From Panopea generosa (Eukaryota; Mollusca; Bivalvia; Adapedonta; Hiatellidae): DNA of 64,000 nt. Below the pieces are notes generated by a model. The model had not been told where the DNA came from. It ran no database searches and was given only the letters and a program-made list of their open reading frames with translations. Where the stretch lies: assembly GCA_029582155.1 (NCBI GenBank), contig CM055907.1, positions 35,351,492-35,415,491 on the forward strand, read 5' to 3'. Shown piece by piece: positions 1 to 11,505 of the stretch (the stretch's first letter is position 1; every line of letters begins with the position of its first letter). A program made the translations under genes and the position numbers.

Positions 1-62
1 AAAAGCCCCTTGGACAAAAGCCCCTTGGTCAAAAAATATACGCCTGGACAAAGGCCACTTGG
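1..62. repeat. Degenerate GGACAAAAG-type short repeats at the window edge
   Basis: Three imperfect copies of a motif built on TGGACAAAAGCCCCTTGG occur side by side. The core GGACAAAAG followed by a C-rich triplet resembles the core of the terminal repeats of the transposon at 2549-4087, so this may be the end of a related element cut off by the window edge. The relationship is inferred from a short match only. Confidence 0.4.
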
Positions 63-629
63 AGCATCAATACAATGAACATTTCATAAACATATTAAAG
101 ACGAAATCACAAATATTATATGTACATGTACATGAATATGACTACTATATATTCACTTCAGATCAATTTAATTTTCTTATTCTGACAGAATAATCATCAT
201 AAATAGTTATATGTCATTCAATAAAAAGTAAACATATATCATGGATGATCAAAAATGTTATACCTCGCACACGATGTAATAATAATTATAATTGTTGTTG
301 TTTTAAAAAGCCGTTTATTTCAACTAGATCAGAAACAAATAAACAATTAAGGTACAGACAATTACCTGTCCTCTGACAGGAAATATGTGCGAACATGGCA
401 CCTTGTTATCATAACAAAATTACTTAACCTGGATAAGGGATCATAAAGTCACAACCCCCAGTTTTTATGATCATAATTTACACATGTATACGGAATGGAA
501 ATAATAAATTGCAATAAACATTATTACATGCAACTTTATTTTGATAAGAAATGTTTCTAAGTTTAAGCCTGGTGTCAGAATATTTATGTACTGTTAATGA
601 ATCTAAATATATCAGTGACAAGGATAAAT

Positions 630-630
<1 letters not shown>
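63..630. other. AT-rich non-coding stretch
   Basis: I see no gene, RNA or mobile-element signature here. The sequence is AT-rich with frequent stops in all frames. Confidence 0.5.
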
Positions 631-678
<48 letters not shown>

Positions 679-935
679 GTGAGTGAGTGAGTGAGTGAGT
701 GAGTGAGTGAGTGAGTGAGTGAGTGAGTGAGTGAGTGAGTGAGTGAGTGAGTGAGTGAGTGAGTGAGTGAGTGAGTGAGTGAGTGAGTGAGTGAGTGAGT
801 GAATGAATGAATGAATGAATGAATGAATGAATGAATGAATGAATGAATGAATGAATGAATGAATGAATGAATGAATGAATGAATGAATGAATGAATGAAT
901 GAATGAATGAATGAATGAATGAATGAATGAATGAA
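631..935. repeat. Compound microsatellite (AG)n-(GAGT)n-(GAAT)n
   Basis: Three adjoining simple repeats: AG dinucleotides (about 631-674), GAGT tetranucleotides (about 675-801) and GAAT tetranucleotides (about 801-935). Each block differs from the next by a small change in the motif, which suggests stepwise mutation and expansion. The Ser-His-rich open frames read across it on the minus strand come from the repeat and are not genes. Confidence 0.97.
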
Positions 936-1559
936 GCAATATGAGTATGAAGCATTTAACTGACTAAGAAATAGTGATTGATATTATTAGCGCCATGGCT
1001 AATTCTTGTTTCCGTGACGCGTGATATGCAACAACAAATGCATTAAATTAATGCTTATTTTTCTTAATTTATTCGCATATACAAATTATTAAATTTTATT
1101 TTGATTTTGTAAAAACACGGCCCACCGATCTGTCATTGTTTCAAGTAAAACTTGATTTGTGTAGTTTATATTTTTAATAAAAGATGAAGCCTATTTTGTA
1201 ATTTACATAAACGATATGTTGTTCATCATGTTTTTATATCTATGTTATTCAATATCTAAATTTTCTATTTTACTTAAGTTAAAATACACTGTTTTCTTTT
1301 ATTTTTATACTTTACTAATCTTATTATATGTTTATCATTCCTGTTGTTTAATCAGCGATTTTACTAGCTACTACAATACTGTATGATATGGTTGTGGGTA
1401 TTTTTCGCCGTTTTGCGACGGAATGCCCGTGAATAAATGCTTAATTCTCCGTAGTAACGCCAATTCATATTAATATGTGTATATTTCACTAAAATAACAG
1501 TTATTAATTTAGTAAAAATTGTGTTTAATCGTGATTCACTGTTGGTGATTTTCCTTCTA
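936..1559. other. AT-rich non-coding stretch left of the integrase remnant
   Basis: No gene is visible. In an intact element the upstream pol region of the retrotransposon at 1560-1935 would lie here, but I cannot recognise reverse transcriptase or RNase H in any frame, so the element is truncated or too decayed. Confidence 0.4.
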
Positions 1560-1935
1560 TTATAGCGGTTGATAACATGGCAAAGCACTTGATGGGCATT
1601 TATTTCGATATTACAACTTCCCTGAAAAGCTACATAGTGAACAGGGACGTAATTTCGAAAGTAAGATAATAAAGACGCTTTGCAGTATAGTCCAAATAAA
1701 GAAAACACGTACCACTCCATTTCACCCTCAAGGTAATGGAGCGTGTGAACGCTTTGATGGTACGCTTTTGAAGATGCTCGGGACATTGGAGAACCAACAA
1801 AAGTCTTACTTGAAGTTATTCATAGCTCCAAGCATATAAGGCTACTAAAAGCGATTCAACTGGTTTTTCGTCCCATTATCTTATGTTCGGATGGCATCCG
1901 AGACTGAAGCTTCCAATCAATTTAATGCTAAAGCT
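1560..1935 (+). pseudogene. Ty3/gypsy (Metaviridae-type) integrase core, decayed fragment
   Basis: The plus strand reads as the catalytic core and C-terminal side of a gypsy-type integrase, in pieces and in more than one frame. Around 1630-1660 is a block like PEKLHSEQGRNFES, matching the family's conserved HSDQG region. Around 1720-1760 comes PFHPQGNGACERF, the hallmark HPQGNGxxER motif that contains the catalytic glutamate. After a frame change, 1839-1920 reads TGFSSHYLMFGWHPRLKLPI, the conserved segment just after the core. At least two frameshifts and an in-frame stop near 1838 make it non-functional. There is no visible LTR, reverse transcriptase or zinc-binding domain. The fragment ends where the 40-bp minisatellite begins, and its final codons are part of the first repeat unit. 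The minus-strand open frame at 1364-1786 is its antisense shadow. Confidence 0.85.
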
Positions 1936-2548
1936 TACGTGTACATATTTATACAAAGTTTCCAATCAATCTAATGCTACGTGTCCATATATACAAAGCT
2001 TCCAACCAATCTAATGCTACGTGTCCATATATACAAAGCTTCCAATCAATTTACTGCTACATGTACATATATACAAAGCTTCCAATCAATCTAATGCTAC
2101 ATGTACATATATACAAAGATTCCAACCAATCTAATGCTACGTGTACATATATACAAAGCTTCCAACCAATCTAATGCTACGTGTACATATATACAAAGCT
2201 TCCAATCAATCTAATGCTACGTGTACATATATACAAAGCTTCCAATCAATTTACTGCTACGTGTACATATATACAAAGCTTCCAATCAATCTAATGCTAC
2301 GTGTACATATATACAAAGCTTCCAATCAATCTAATGCTACGTGTACATATATACAAAGCTTCCAATCAATCTAATGCTACGTGTACATATATACAAAGCT
2401 TCCAACCAATCTAATGCTACGTGTACATATATACAAAGCTTCCAATCAATCTAATGCTACGTGTACATATATACAAAGCTTCCAATCAATCTAATGCTAC
2501 ATGTACATATATACAAAGCTTCCAACCAATCTAATGCTACGTGTACAT
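1908..2548. repeat. 40-bp minisatellite, left block (about 16 units)
   Basis: Tandem 40-bp units beginning AAGCTTCCAATCAATCTAAT, each with a HindIII site. The first unit is continuous with the integrase reading frame (codons for KLPINLML), so the repeat was seeded from the retrotransposon. The block is separated from the main array by the transposon at 2549-4087. Open frames inside are artefacts of a unit with few stops. Confidence 0.97.
2540..2548. repeat. Target-site duplication, left copy
   Basis: The 9 bp CGTGTACAT lie immediately before the transposon and are repeated immediately after it. They are a normal part of the 40-bp unit, so removing the element plus one copy restores an intact unit. 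Confidence 0.8.
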
Positions 2549-2554
2549 GGGAGC

Positions 2555-2715
2555 CGGACAAAAGATCCCATGGACAAAAGATCCCACGCTATTTTTGGCA
2601 GGGTGGACAAAAGTTCCCACATCATTTTGACAGGGTGGACAAAAGATCCCACACCTTTTTGAAAGGGTGGACAAAATATCCCACATTATTTTGGCAGGGT
2701 GGACAAAAGATCCCA
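2555..2715 (+). repeat. Left terminal inverted repeat of the transposon
   Basis: Five copies of a GGACAAAAGATCCC-type motif, spaced mostly 37 bp apart and separated by short runs such as TTTTGGCAGGGT. They match the reverse complement of 3918-4081 copy for copy with a few substitutions. Confidence 0.85.
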
Positions 2716-2949
2716 CTTATTAAATATTATATATCAGTCAGTGAAAGATCCCACGTTATTTTGGCAAGGTGGACACTAGGGCCAAAAAAAACCAGTCCTT
2801 ACATGTTTGCCAAGATTTAAAGTTTTCCTTATGTATATTAAAGGTAAACAGCCAAATAATGTAGAAAGATGTTGTTAATTAAACTCTTTACATAAACTGT
2901 GAAAAATAAAACATTGAGCATATTATGGGTGTGAATTTCAAGTAAACAG

Positions 2950-2970
2950 CCAATTAGAAATTCTAATTGG
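2950..2970. repeat. Perfect 10-bp-arm palindrome inside the transposon
   Basis: CCAATTAGAA and TTCTAATTGG are exact inverted copies separated by one base. It could form a hairpin; no role is known. Confidence 0.8.
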
Positions 2971-3358
2971 ATAATTTATAATGAAAGAAGAAAGTTATCA
3001 CCTGCTATTTTAAATGTAGATTAAAGGCAATTAAAGTTTAAAATTTGTTAATTACAAAAACTGTGACAAATAAAATATTCAGATGCATATATATATATGT
3101 ATAAAACCATAACAATTTGTCATATTGTCAAAATGGAAATCATTGAAAGTAATAAAGGATGTATGAAGCTCTGCTTCCAAGGCTACTCTTACACTAAGAA
3201 AAGATCAACTAAGTTGACAGTCAACTGGATCTGTTCAGAAAAAAAGGCCAACAATGTAGTGGAGCTGTAATAACAGACTTAGCTGTAAGTATATAACTAC
3301 ATTAACTAAAATGAGTACACTGTCAACATATTTTGGTGCATCTGCAGCTTGCAAAAGA

Positions 3359-3622
3359 AGAATTTTGAAAATGTTGTGGCAAAAGAAGAAATTGTTCATT
3401 ATTAGCAGTTTCTCCTTTTGTCAGAATGTTTTCAACTATGAAATAGTACCCAGCTCCCAAAAGACACATAATCAATTTCACTGCAGCTTTAGAATTTTGA
3501 AAATGTTGTGGCAAAAGAAGAAATTGTTCATTATTAGCAGTTTCTCCTTTTGTCAAAATGTTTTCAACTATGAAATAGTACCCAGCTCCCAAAAGACACA
3601 AAATCAATTTCACTGCAGCTTT
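3359..3622. repeat. 132-bp tandem duplication in the transposon interior
   Basis: Two copies (3359-3490 and 3491-3622) differ at only a few positions, and a partial third copy starts at 3623. Since 132 is 44 codons, the duplication leaves open frames on both strands, but neither translation resembles a known protein and I do not call a gene. Confidence 0.9.
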
Positions 3623-3730
3623 AGAATTTTGAAAATGCTGACAAAATGTTGCTATGTTTTGTGTGCTATATATTTACTCATAACTTAAATTAAATGGAAA
3701 TAAATTTGACTTTATTAATCTTTGTTTTTT

Positions 3731-3897
3731 TTTAATACTTTATTGTTTTACAAAACCATTTAATAAGAAGTAAATCAACATTTACTCAACACCTTTACTG
3801 TCTGTCACCTTTTTTTTTTTATACAATATTGTTCTACAAAACCATTTAATAAGAAGTAAATCAACATTTACTCAACACCTTTACTATCTGTCACCTT
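3731..3897. repeat. ~86-bp direct duplication in the transposon interior
   Basis: A segment containing ACAAAACCATTTAATAAG occurs at 3750 and again at 3836, with near-identical flanks ending in a CTGTCACC motif. A poly-T run separates the two copies. Confidence 0.85.
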
Positions 3898-3917
3898 ATG
3901 ACAAAAATCCAGGATCA

Positions 3918-4081
3918 ATATGGGATCTTTTGTTCACCCTTTCAAAAAGGTGTGGGATATTTTGTCCACCCTTTCAAAAAACTGTGGGATCTTTTGTCCA
4001 CCCTGTCAAAATGATGTGGGATCTTTTGTCCACCCTGTCAAAAAAGGCATGGGATATTTTGTCCGTGGGATCTTTTGTCCT
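3918..4081 (-). repeat. Right terminal inverted repeat of the transposon
   Basis: This is the inverted partner of 2555-2715. It reads as repeated GTGGGATCTTTTGTCCACCC on the plus strand. Individual motifs differ from the left arm by single-base changes. Confidence 0.85.
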
Positions 4082-4087
4082 GTATTC

Positions 4088-4096
4088 CGTGTACAT
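4088..4096. repeat. Target-site duplication, right copy
   Basis: CGTGTACAT is repeated here directly after the transposon; it pairs with 2540-2548. Confidence 0.8.
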
Positions 4097-7000
4097 ATAT
4101 ACAAAGATTCCAACCAATCTAATGCTACATGTACATATATACAAAGCTTCCAATCAATCTAATGCTACGTATACATAATTTATATACAAAGATTCCAACC
4201 AATCTAATGCTACGTGTACATATATACAAAGCTTCCAATCAATCTAATGGTACGTATACATAATTTATATACAAAGCTTCCAATCAATCTAATGCTACAT
4301 GTACATATATACAAAGCTTCCAATCAATCTAATGCTACGTGTACATATATACAAAGCTTCAAATCAATTTAATGCTACGTATACATAATTTATATACAAA
4401 GCTTCCAATCAATCTAATGCTACGTATACATAATTTATATACAAAGCTTCAAATCAATCTAATGCTACGTATACATAATTTATATACAAAGCTTCCAATC
4501 AATCTAATGCTACGTGTACATATATACAAAGCTTCAAATCAATCTAATGCTACGTATACATATACACAAAGCTTCCAATCAATCTAATGCTACGTGTACA
4601 TATATACAAAGCTTCAAATCAATCTAATGCTACGTATACATATACACAAAGCTTCCAATCAATCTAATGATACGTGTACATATATACAAAGCTTCCAACC
4701 AATCTAATGCTACATGTACATATATACAAAGCTTCCAACCAATCTAATGCTACGTGTACATATATACAAAGCTTCAAATCAATTTAATGTTACGTATACA
4801 TAATTTATATACAAAGCTAACAGTCAATCTAATGCTACGTGTACATATATACAAAGCTTCAAATCAATCTAATGCTACGTGTACATATATACAAAGCTTC
4901 AAATCAATCTAATGCTACGTATACATATATACAAAGCTTCCAACCAATCTAATGCTACGTGTACATATACACAAAGCTTCCAATCAATCTAATGCTACGT
5001 GTACATATATACAAAGCTTCCAACCAATCTAATGCTACGTGAACATATACACAAAGCTTCCAACCAATCTAATGCTACATGTACATATACACAAAGCTTC
5101 AAATCAATCTAATGCTACATGTACATATATACAAAGCTTCAAACCAATCTAATGCTACATGTACATATATACAAAGCTTCAAACCAATCTAATGCTACAT
5201 GTACATATATACAAAGCTTCCAACCAATCTAATGCTACATGTACATATATATAAAGCTTCCAACCAATCTAATGCTAAATGTACATATATACAAAGCTTC
5301 CAACCAATCTAATGCTACATGTACATATATACAAAGCTTCCAACCAATCTAATGCTACATGTACATATATACAAAGCTTCCAATCAATATAATGCTACAT
5401 GTACATATATACAAAGCTTCCAACCAATCTAATGCTACATGTACATATATACAAAGCTTCCAATCAATCTAATGCTACGTGTCCATATATACAAAGCTTC
5501 CAACCAATCTAATGCTACGTGTACATATATACAAAGCTTCCAATCAATCTAATGCTACGTGTCCATATATACAAAGCTTCCAACCAATCTAATGCTACGT
5601 GTACATATATACAAAGCTTCCAATCAATCTAATGCTACGTGTCCATATATACAAAGCTTCCAACCAATCTAATGCTACGTGTACATATATACAAAGCTTC
5701 CAATCAAAATGATGTTACGAATACATATATACAAAGCTTCCAATCAATATAATGCTACGTGTACATATATACAAAGCTTCCAACCAATCTAATGCTACGT
5801 GTACATATATACAAAGCTTCCAATCAATCTAATGCTACGTGTCCATATATACAAAGCTTCCAACCAATCTAATGCTACGTGTACATATATACAAAGCTTC
5901 CAACCAATCTAATGCTACATGTACATATATACAAAGCTTCCAATCAATCTAATGCTACATGTACATATATACAAAGCTTCCAATCAATCTAATGCTACGT
6001 GTACATATATACAAAGCTTCCAATCAATCTAATGCTACGTATACATATATACAAAGCTTCCAACCAATCTAATGCTACGTGTACATATATACAAAGCTTC
6101 CAATCAATCTAATGCTACGTGTCCATATATACAAAGCTTCCAACAAATCTAATGCTACGTGTACATATATACAAAGCTTCCAATCAAAATGATGTTACGT
6201 GTACATATATACAAAGCTTCCAACCAATCTAATGCTACGTGTACATATATACAAAGCTTCCAATCAATCTAATGCTACGTGTACATATATACAAAGCTTC
6301 CAATCAATCTAATGCTACGTATACATATATACAAAGCTTCCAACCAATCTAATGCTACGTGTACATATATACAAAGCTTCCAATCAATCTAATGCTACGT
6401 GTACATATATACAAAGCTTCCAATCAATCTAATGCTACGTGTCCATATATACAAAGCTTCCAACCAATCTAATGCTACGTATACATATATACAAAGCTTC
6501 CAATCAATCTAATGTTACGTGTACATATATACAAAGCTTCCAACCAATCTAATGCTACATGTACATATATACAAAGCTTCCAATCAAAATGATGTTACCT
6601 ATACATATATACAAAGCTTCCAACCAATCTAATGCTACATGTACATATATACAAAGCTTCCAATCAATCTAATGCTACGTGTCCATATATACAAAGCTTC
6701 CAACCAATCTAATGCTACGTGTTCATATATACAAAGCTTCCAATCAATCTAATGCTACGTGTCCATATATACAAAGCTTCCAACCAATCTAATGCTACGT
6801 ATACATATATACAAAGCTTCCAATCAATCTAATGCTACGTGTACTTATATACAAAGCTTCCAACCAATCTAATGCTACATGTACATATATACAAAGCTTC
6901 CAATCAAAATGATGTTACGTATACATATATACAAAGCTTCCAACCAATCTAATGCTACATGTACATATATACAAAGCTTCCAATCAATCTAATGCTACGT

Positions 7001-10000
7001 GTACATATATACAAAGCTTCCAACCAATCTAATGCTACATGTACATATATACAAAGCTTCCAATCAATCTAATGCTACGTATACTTATATACAAAGCTTC
7101 CAACCAATCTAATGCTACATGTACATATATACAAAGCTTCCAATCAATCTAATGCTACGTGTCCATATATACAAAGCTTCCAACCAATCTAATGCTACGT
7201 GTTCATATATACAAAGCTTCCAATCAATCTAATGCTACGTGTACTTATATACAAAGCTTCCAACCAATCTAATGCTACATGTACATATATACAAAGCTTC
7301 CAATCAAAATGATGTTACGTATACATATATACAAAGCTTCCAACCAATCTAATGCTACATGTACATATATACAAAGCTTCCAACCAATCTAATGCTACGT
7401 GTACATATATACAAAGCTTCCAACCAATCTAATGCTACATGTACATATATACAAAGCTTCCAATCAATCTAATGCTACGTATACTTATATACAAAGCTTC
7501 CAACCAATCTAATGCTACATGTACATATATACAAAGCTTCCAATCAATCTAATGCTACGTGTCCATATATACAAAGCTTCCAACCAATCTAATGCTACGT
7601 GTTCATATATACAAAGCTTCCAATCAATCTAATGCTACGTGTCCATATATACAAAGCTTCCAACCAATCTAATGCTACGTATACATATATACAAAGCTTC
7701 CAATCAATCTAATGCTACGTGTACTTATATACAAAGCTTCCAACCAATCTAATGCTACGTGTACATATATACAAAGCTTCCAATCAATCTAATGCTACGT
7801 GTCCATATATACAAAGCTTCCAACCAATCTAATGCTACGTGTACATATATACAAAGCTTCCAATCAAAATGATGTTACGAATACATATATACAAAGCTTC
7901 CAATCAATATAATGCTACGTGTACATATATACAAAGCTTCCAACCAATCTAATGCTACGTGTACATATATACAAAGCTTCCAATCAATCTAATGCTACGT
8001 GTCCATATATACAAAGCTTCCAACCAATCTAATGCTACGTGTACATATATACAAAGCTTCCAACCAATCTAATGCTACATGTACATATATACAAAGCTTC
8101 CAATCAATCTAATGCTACATGTACATATATACAAAGCTTCCAATCAATCTAATGCTACGTGTACATATATACAAAGCTTCCAATCAATCTAATGCTACGT
8201 ATACATATATACAAAGCTTCCAACCAATCTAATGCTACATGTACATATATACAAAGCTTCCAATCAATCTAATGCTACGTGTACATATATACAAAGCTTC
8301 CAACCAATCTAATGCTACATGTACATATATACAAAGCTTCCAATCAATCTAATGCTACGTATACTTATATACAAAGCTTCCAACCAATCTAATGCTACAT
8401 GTACATATATACAAAGCTTCCAATCAATCTAATGCTACGTGTCCATATATACAAAGCTTCCAACCAATCTAATGCTACGTGTTCATATATACAAAGCTTC
8501 CAATCAATCTAATGCTACGTGTCCATATATACAAAGCTTCCAACCAATCTAATGCTACGTATACATATATACAAAGCTTCCAATCAATCTAATGCTACGT
8601 GTACTTATATACAAAGCTTCCAACCAATCTAATGCTACATGTACATATATACAAAGCTTCCAATCAAAATGATGTTACGTATACTTATATACAAAGCTTC
8701 CAACCAATCTAATGCTACATGTACATATATACAAAGCTTCCAATCAAAATGATGTTACGTATACATATATACAAAGCTTCCAACCAATCTAATGCTACGT
8801 GTACATATATACAAAGCTTCCAACCAATCTAATGCTACATGTACATATATACAAAGCTTCCAATCAATCTAATGCTACGTGTCCATATATACAAAGCTTC
8901 CAACCAATCTAATGCTACGTGTTCATATATACAAAGCTTCCAATCAATCTAATGCTACGTGTCCATATATACAAAGCTTCCAACCAATCTAATGCTACGT
9001 ATACATATATACAAAGCTTCCAATCAATCTAATGCTACGTGTACTTATATACAAAGCTTCCAACCAATCTAATGCTACATGTACATATATACAAAGCTTC
9101 CAATCAAAATGATGTTACGTATACATATATACAAAGCTTCCAACCAATCTAATGCTACGTGTTCATATATACAAAGCTTCCAATCAATCTAATGCTACGT
9201 GTCCATATATACAAAGCTTCCAACCAATCTAATGCTACGTATACATATATACAAAGCTTCCAATCAATCTAATGCTACGTATACTTATATACAAAGCTTC
9301 CAACCAATCTAATGCTACATGTACATATATACAAAGCTTCCAATCAAAATGATGTTACGTATACATATATACAAAGCTTCCAACCAATCTAATGCTACAT
9401 GTACATATATACAAAGCTTCCAATCAATCTAATGCTACGTGTACATATATACAAAGCTTCCAACCAATCTAATGCTACATGTACATATATACAAAGCTTC
9501 CAATCAATCAAATGCTACATGTACATATATACAAAGCTTCCAATCAATCTAATGCTACATGTACATATATACAAAGCTTCCAATCAATCTAATGCTACGT
9601 GTACATATATACAAAGCTTCCAATCAATCTAATGCTACGTGTCCATATATACATAGCTTCCAACCAATCTAATGCTACGTGTCCATATATACAAAGCTTC
9701 CAATCAATCTAATGCTACATGTACATATATACAAAGCTTCCAATCAATCTAATGCTACGTGTACATATATACAAAGCTTCCAATCAATCTAATGCTACGT
9801 GTCCATATATACAAAGCTTCCAATCAATCTAATGCTACGTGTACATATATACAAAGCTTCCAATCAATCTAATGCTACGTGTACATATATACAAAGCTTC
9901 CAACCAATCTAATGCTACATGTACATATATACAAAGCTTCCAATCAATCTAATGCTACGTATACATATATACAAAGCTTCCAATCAATCTAATGCTACGT

Positions 10001-11390
10001 GTACATATATACAAAGCTTCCAACCAATCTAATGCTACATGTACATATATACAAAGCTTCCAATCAATCTAATGCTACGTATACATATATACAAAGCTTC
10101 CAATCAATCTAATGCTACGTGTACATATATACAAAGCTTCCAACCAATCTAATGCTACATGTACATATATACAAAGCTTCCAATCAATCTAATGCTACGT
10201 ATACATATATACAAAGCTTCCAATCAATCTAATGCTACGTGTCCATATATACAAAGCTTCCAACCAATCTAATGCTACGTGTACATATATACAAAGCTTC
10301 CAATCAATCTAATGCTACATGTACATATATACAAAGCTTCCAATCAATCTAATGCTACATGTACATATATACAAAGCTTCCAATCAAAATGATGTTACGT
10401 ATACATATATACAAAGCTTCCAACCAATCTAATGCTACGTGTACATATATACAAAGCTTCCAACCAATCTAATGCTACGTGTCCATATATACAAAGCTTC
10501 CAATCAAAATGATGTTACGTATACATATATACAAAGCTTCCAATCAATCTAATGCTACATGTACATATATACAAAGCTTCCAACCAATCTAATGCTACGT
10601 GTACATATATACAAAGCTTCCAATCAATCTAATGCTACATGTACATATATACAAAGCTTCCAACCAATCTAATGCTACGTGTACATATATACAAAGCTTC
10701 CAATCAAAATGATGTTACGTATACATATATACAAAGCTTCCAATCAAAATGATGTTACGTGTACATATATACAAAGCTTCCAACCAATCTAATGCTACGT
10801 GTACATATATACAAAGCTTCCAATCAATCTAATGCTACATGTACATATATACAAAGCTTCCAATCAATCTAATGCTACGTGTCCATATATACAAAGCTTC
10901 CAATCAATCTAATGCTACGTGTACATATATACAAAGCTTCCAACCAATCTAATGCTACGTGTACATATACAAAAAGCTTCCAACCAATCTAATGCTACAT
11001 GTACATATACACAAAGCTTCCAATCAATAAAATGCTACGTATTTATAAATTCAAAGTTTCCAATCAATCTAATGCTGCATGTACATATATACAAAGCTTC
11101 CAATCAATTTACTGCTACGTGTACATATATACAAAGCTTCCAATCAATTTAGTGCTACGTGTACATATATACAAAGCTTCCAATCAATGTAATGCTACGT
11201 ATACATATACACAAATTGTCCAATCAGTCTAATGCTACGTATACATATACACAAATTGTCCAATCAGTCTAATGCTACGTGTACATATATACAAATTGTC
11301 CAATCAATCTAATGCTACGCGTACATATATACACATTGTCCAATCAATCTAATGCTACGTGTACATACGTACAAAGCATATCCATCACTC
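4088..11390. repeat. 40-bp minisatellite, main block (about 180 units)
   Basis: The array continues from 1908-2548. Early units (4140-4820) include a 46-bp variant with CATAATTTATATAC in place of CATATATAC; later units are very uniform. Frequent variant positions are CCAATC/CCAACC, ACGTG/ACATG/ACGTA and GTACAT/GTCCAT/GTTCAT. A rarer unit reads CAATCAAAATGATGTTACG. The order of variants recurs with longer periods (see findings), so the array has higher-order structure. Units decay from about 11030 and lose the HindIII site (ACAAATTGTC in place of ACAAAGCTTC). No gene is present. Confidence 0.97.
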
Positions 11391-11505
11391 TAATGCTATA
11401 TTTCCATATTTGCAAAGCCTTACTCTCACTCTTAGGCTAAATGTCCCTTTTTGGAAAACATTTCAATCTTTGTTATGAGATAAAGTAGATTATTTGTTAT
11501 CATTT

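Larger units (their letters stand above)
2549..4087. mobile_element. Non-autonomous transposon with long tandem-repeat TIRs (foldback/MULE-like)
   Basis: A 1539-bp insertion splits the 40-bp minisatellite. Both ends carry inverted arrays of a ~37-bp motif built on GGGTGGACAAAAGATCCCAC: left at about 2555-2715 and, reverse-complemented, right at about 3918-4081. The flanks carry an exact 9-bp duplication. Long TIRs with a 9-bp duplication fit the Mutator-like (MULE) superfamily, but no transposase is encoded, so the superfamily is inferred. The interior is AT-rich, contains a 132-bp tandem duplication at 3359-3622 and an ~86-bp duplication at 3731-3897, and has no recognisable coding capacity. 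It must have inserted after the 40-bp array existed. Confidence 0.85.

Noticed and set aside
1364-1786. 140-codon minus-strand open frame
   Set aside because: It is antisense to the gypsy integrase remnant, which explains the sequence in the other direction.
1974-11232. Tyr- and Ile-rich short open frames in the 40-bp array
   Set aside because: They are artefacts of the unit and stop regularly after two 120-bp cycles.
1908-11390. Possible CRISPR array
   Set aside because: The whole 40-bp unit is conserved with no unique spacers, the context is eukaryotic and there are no cas genes. It is a minisatellite. The same applies to the other arrays.
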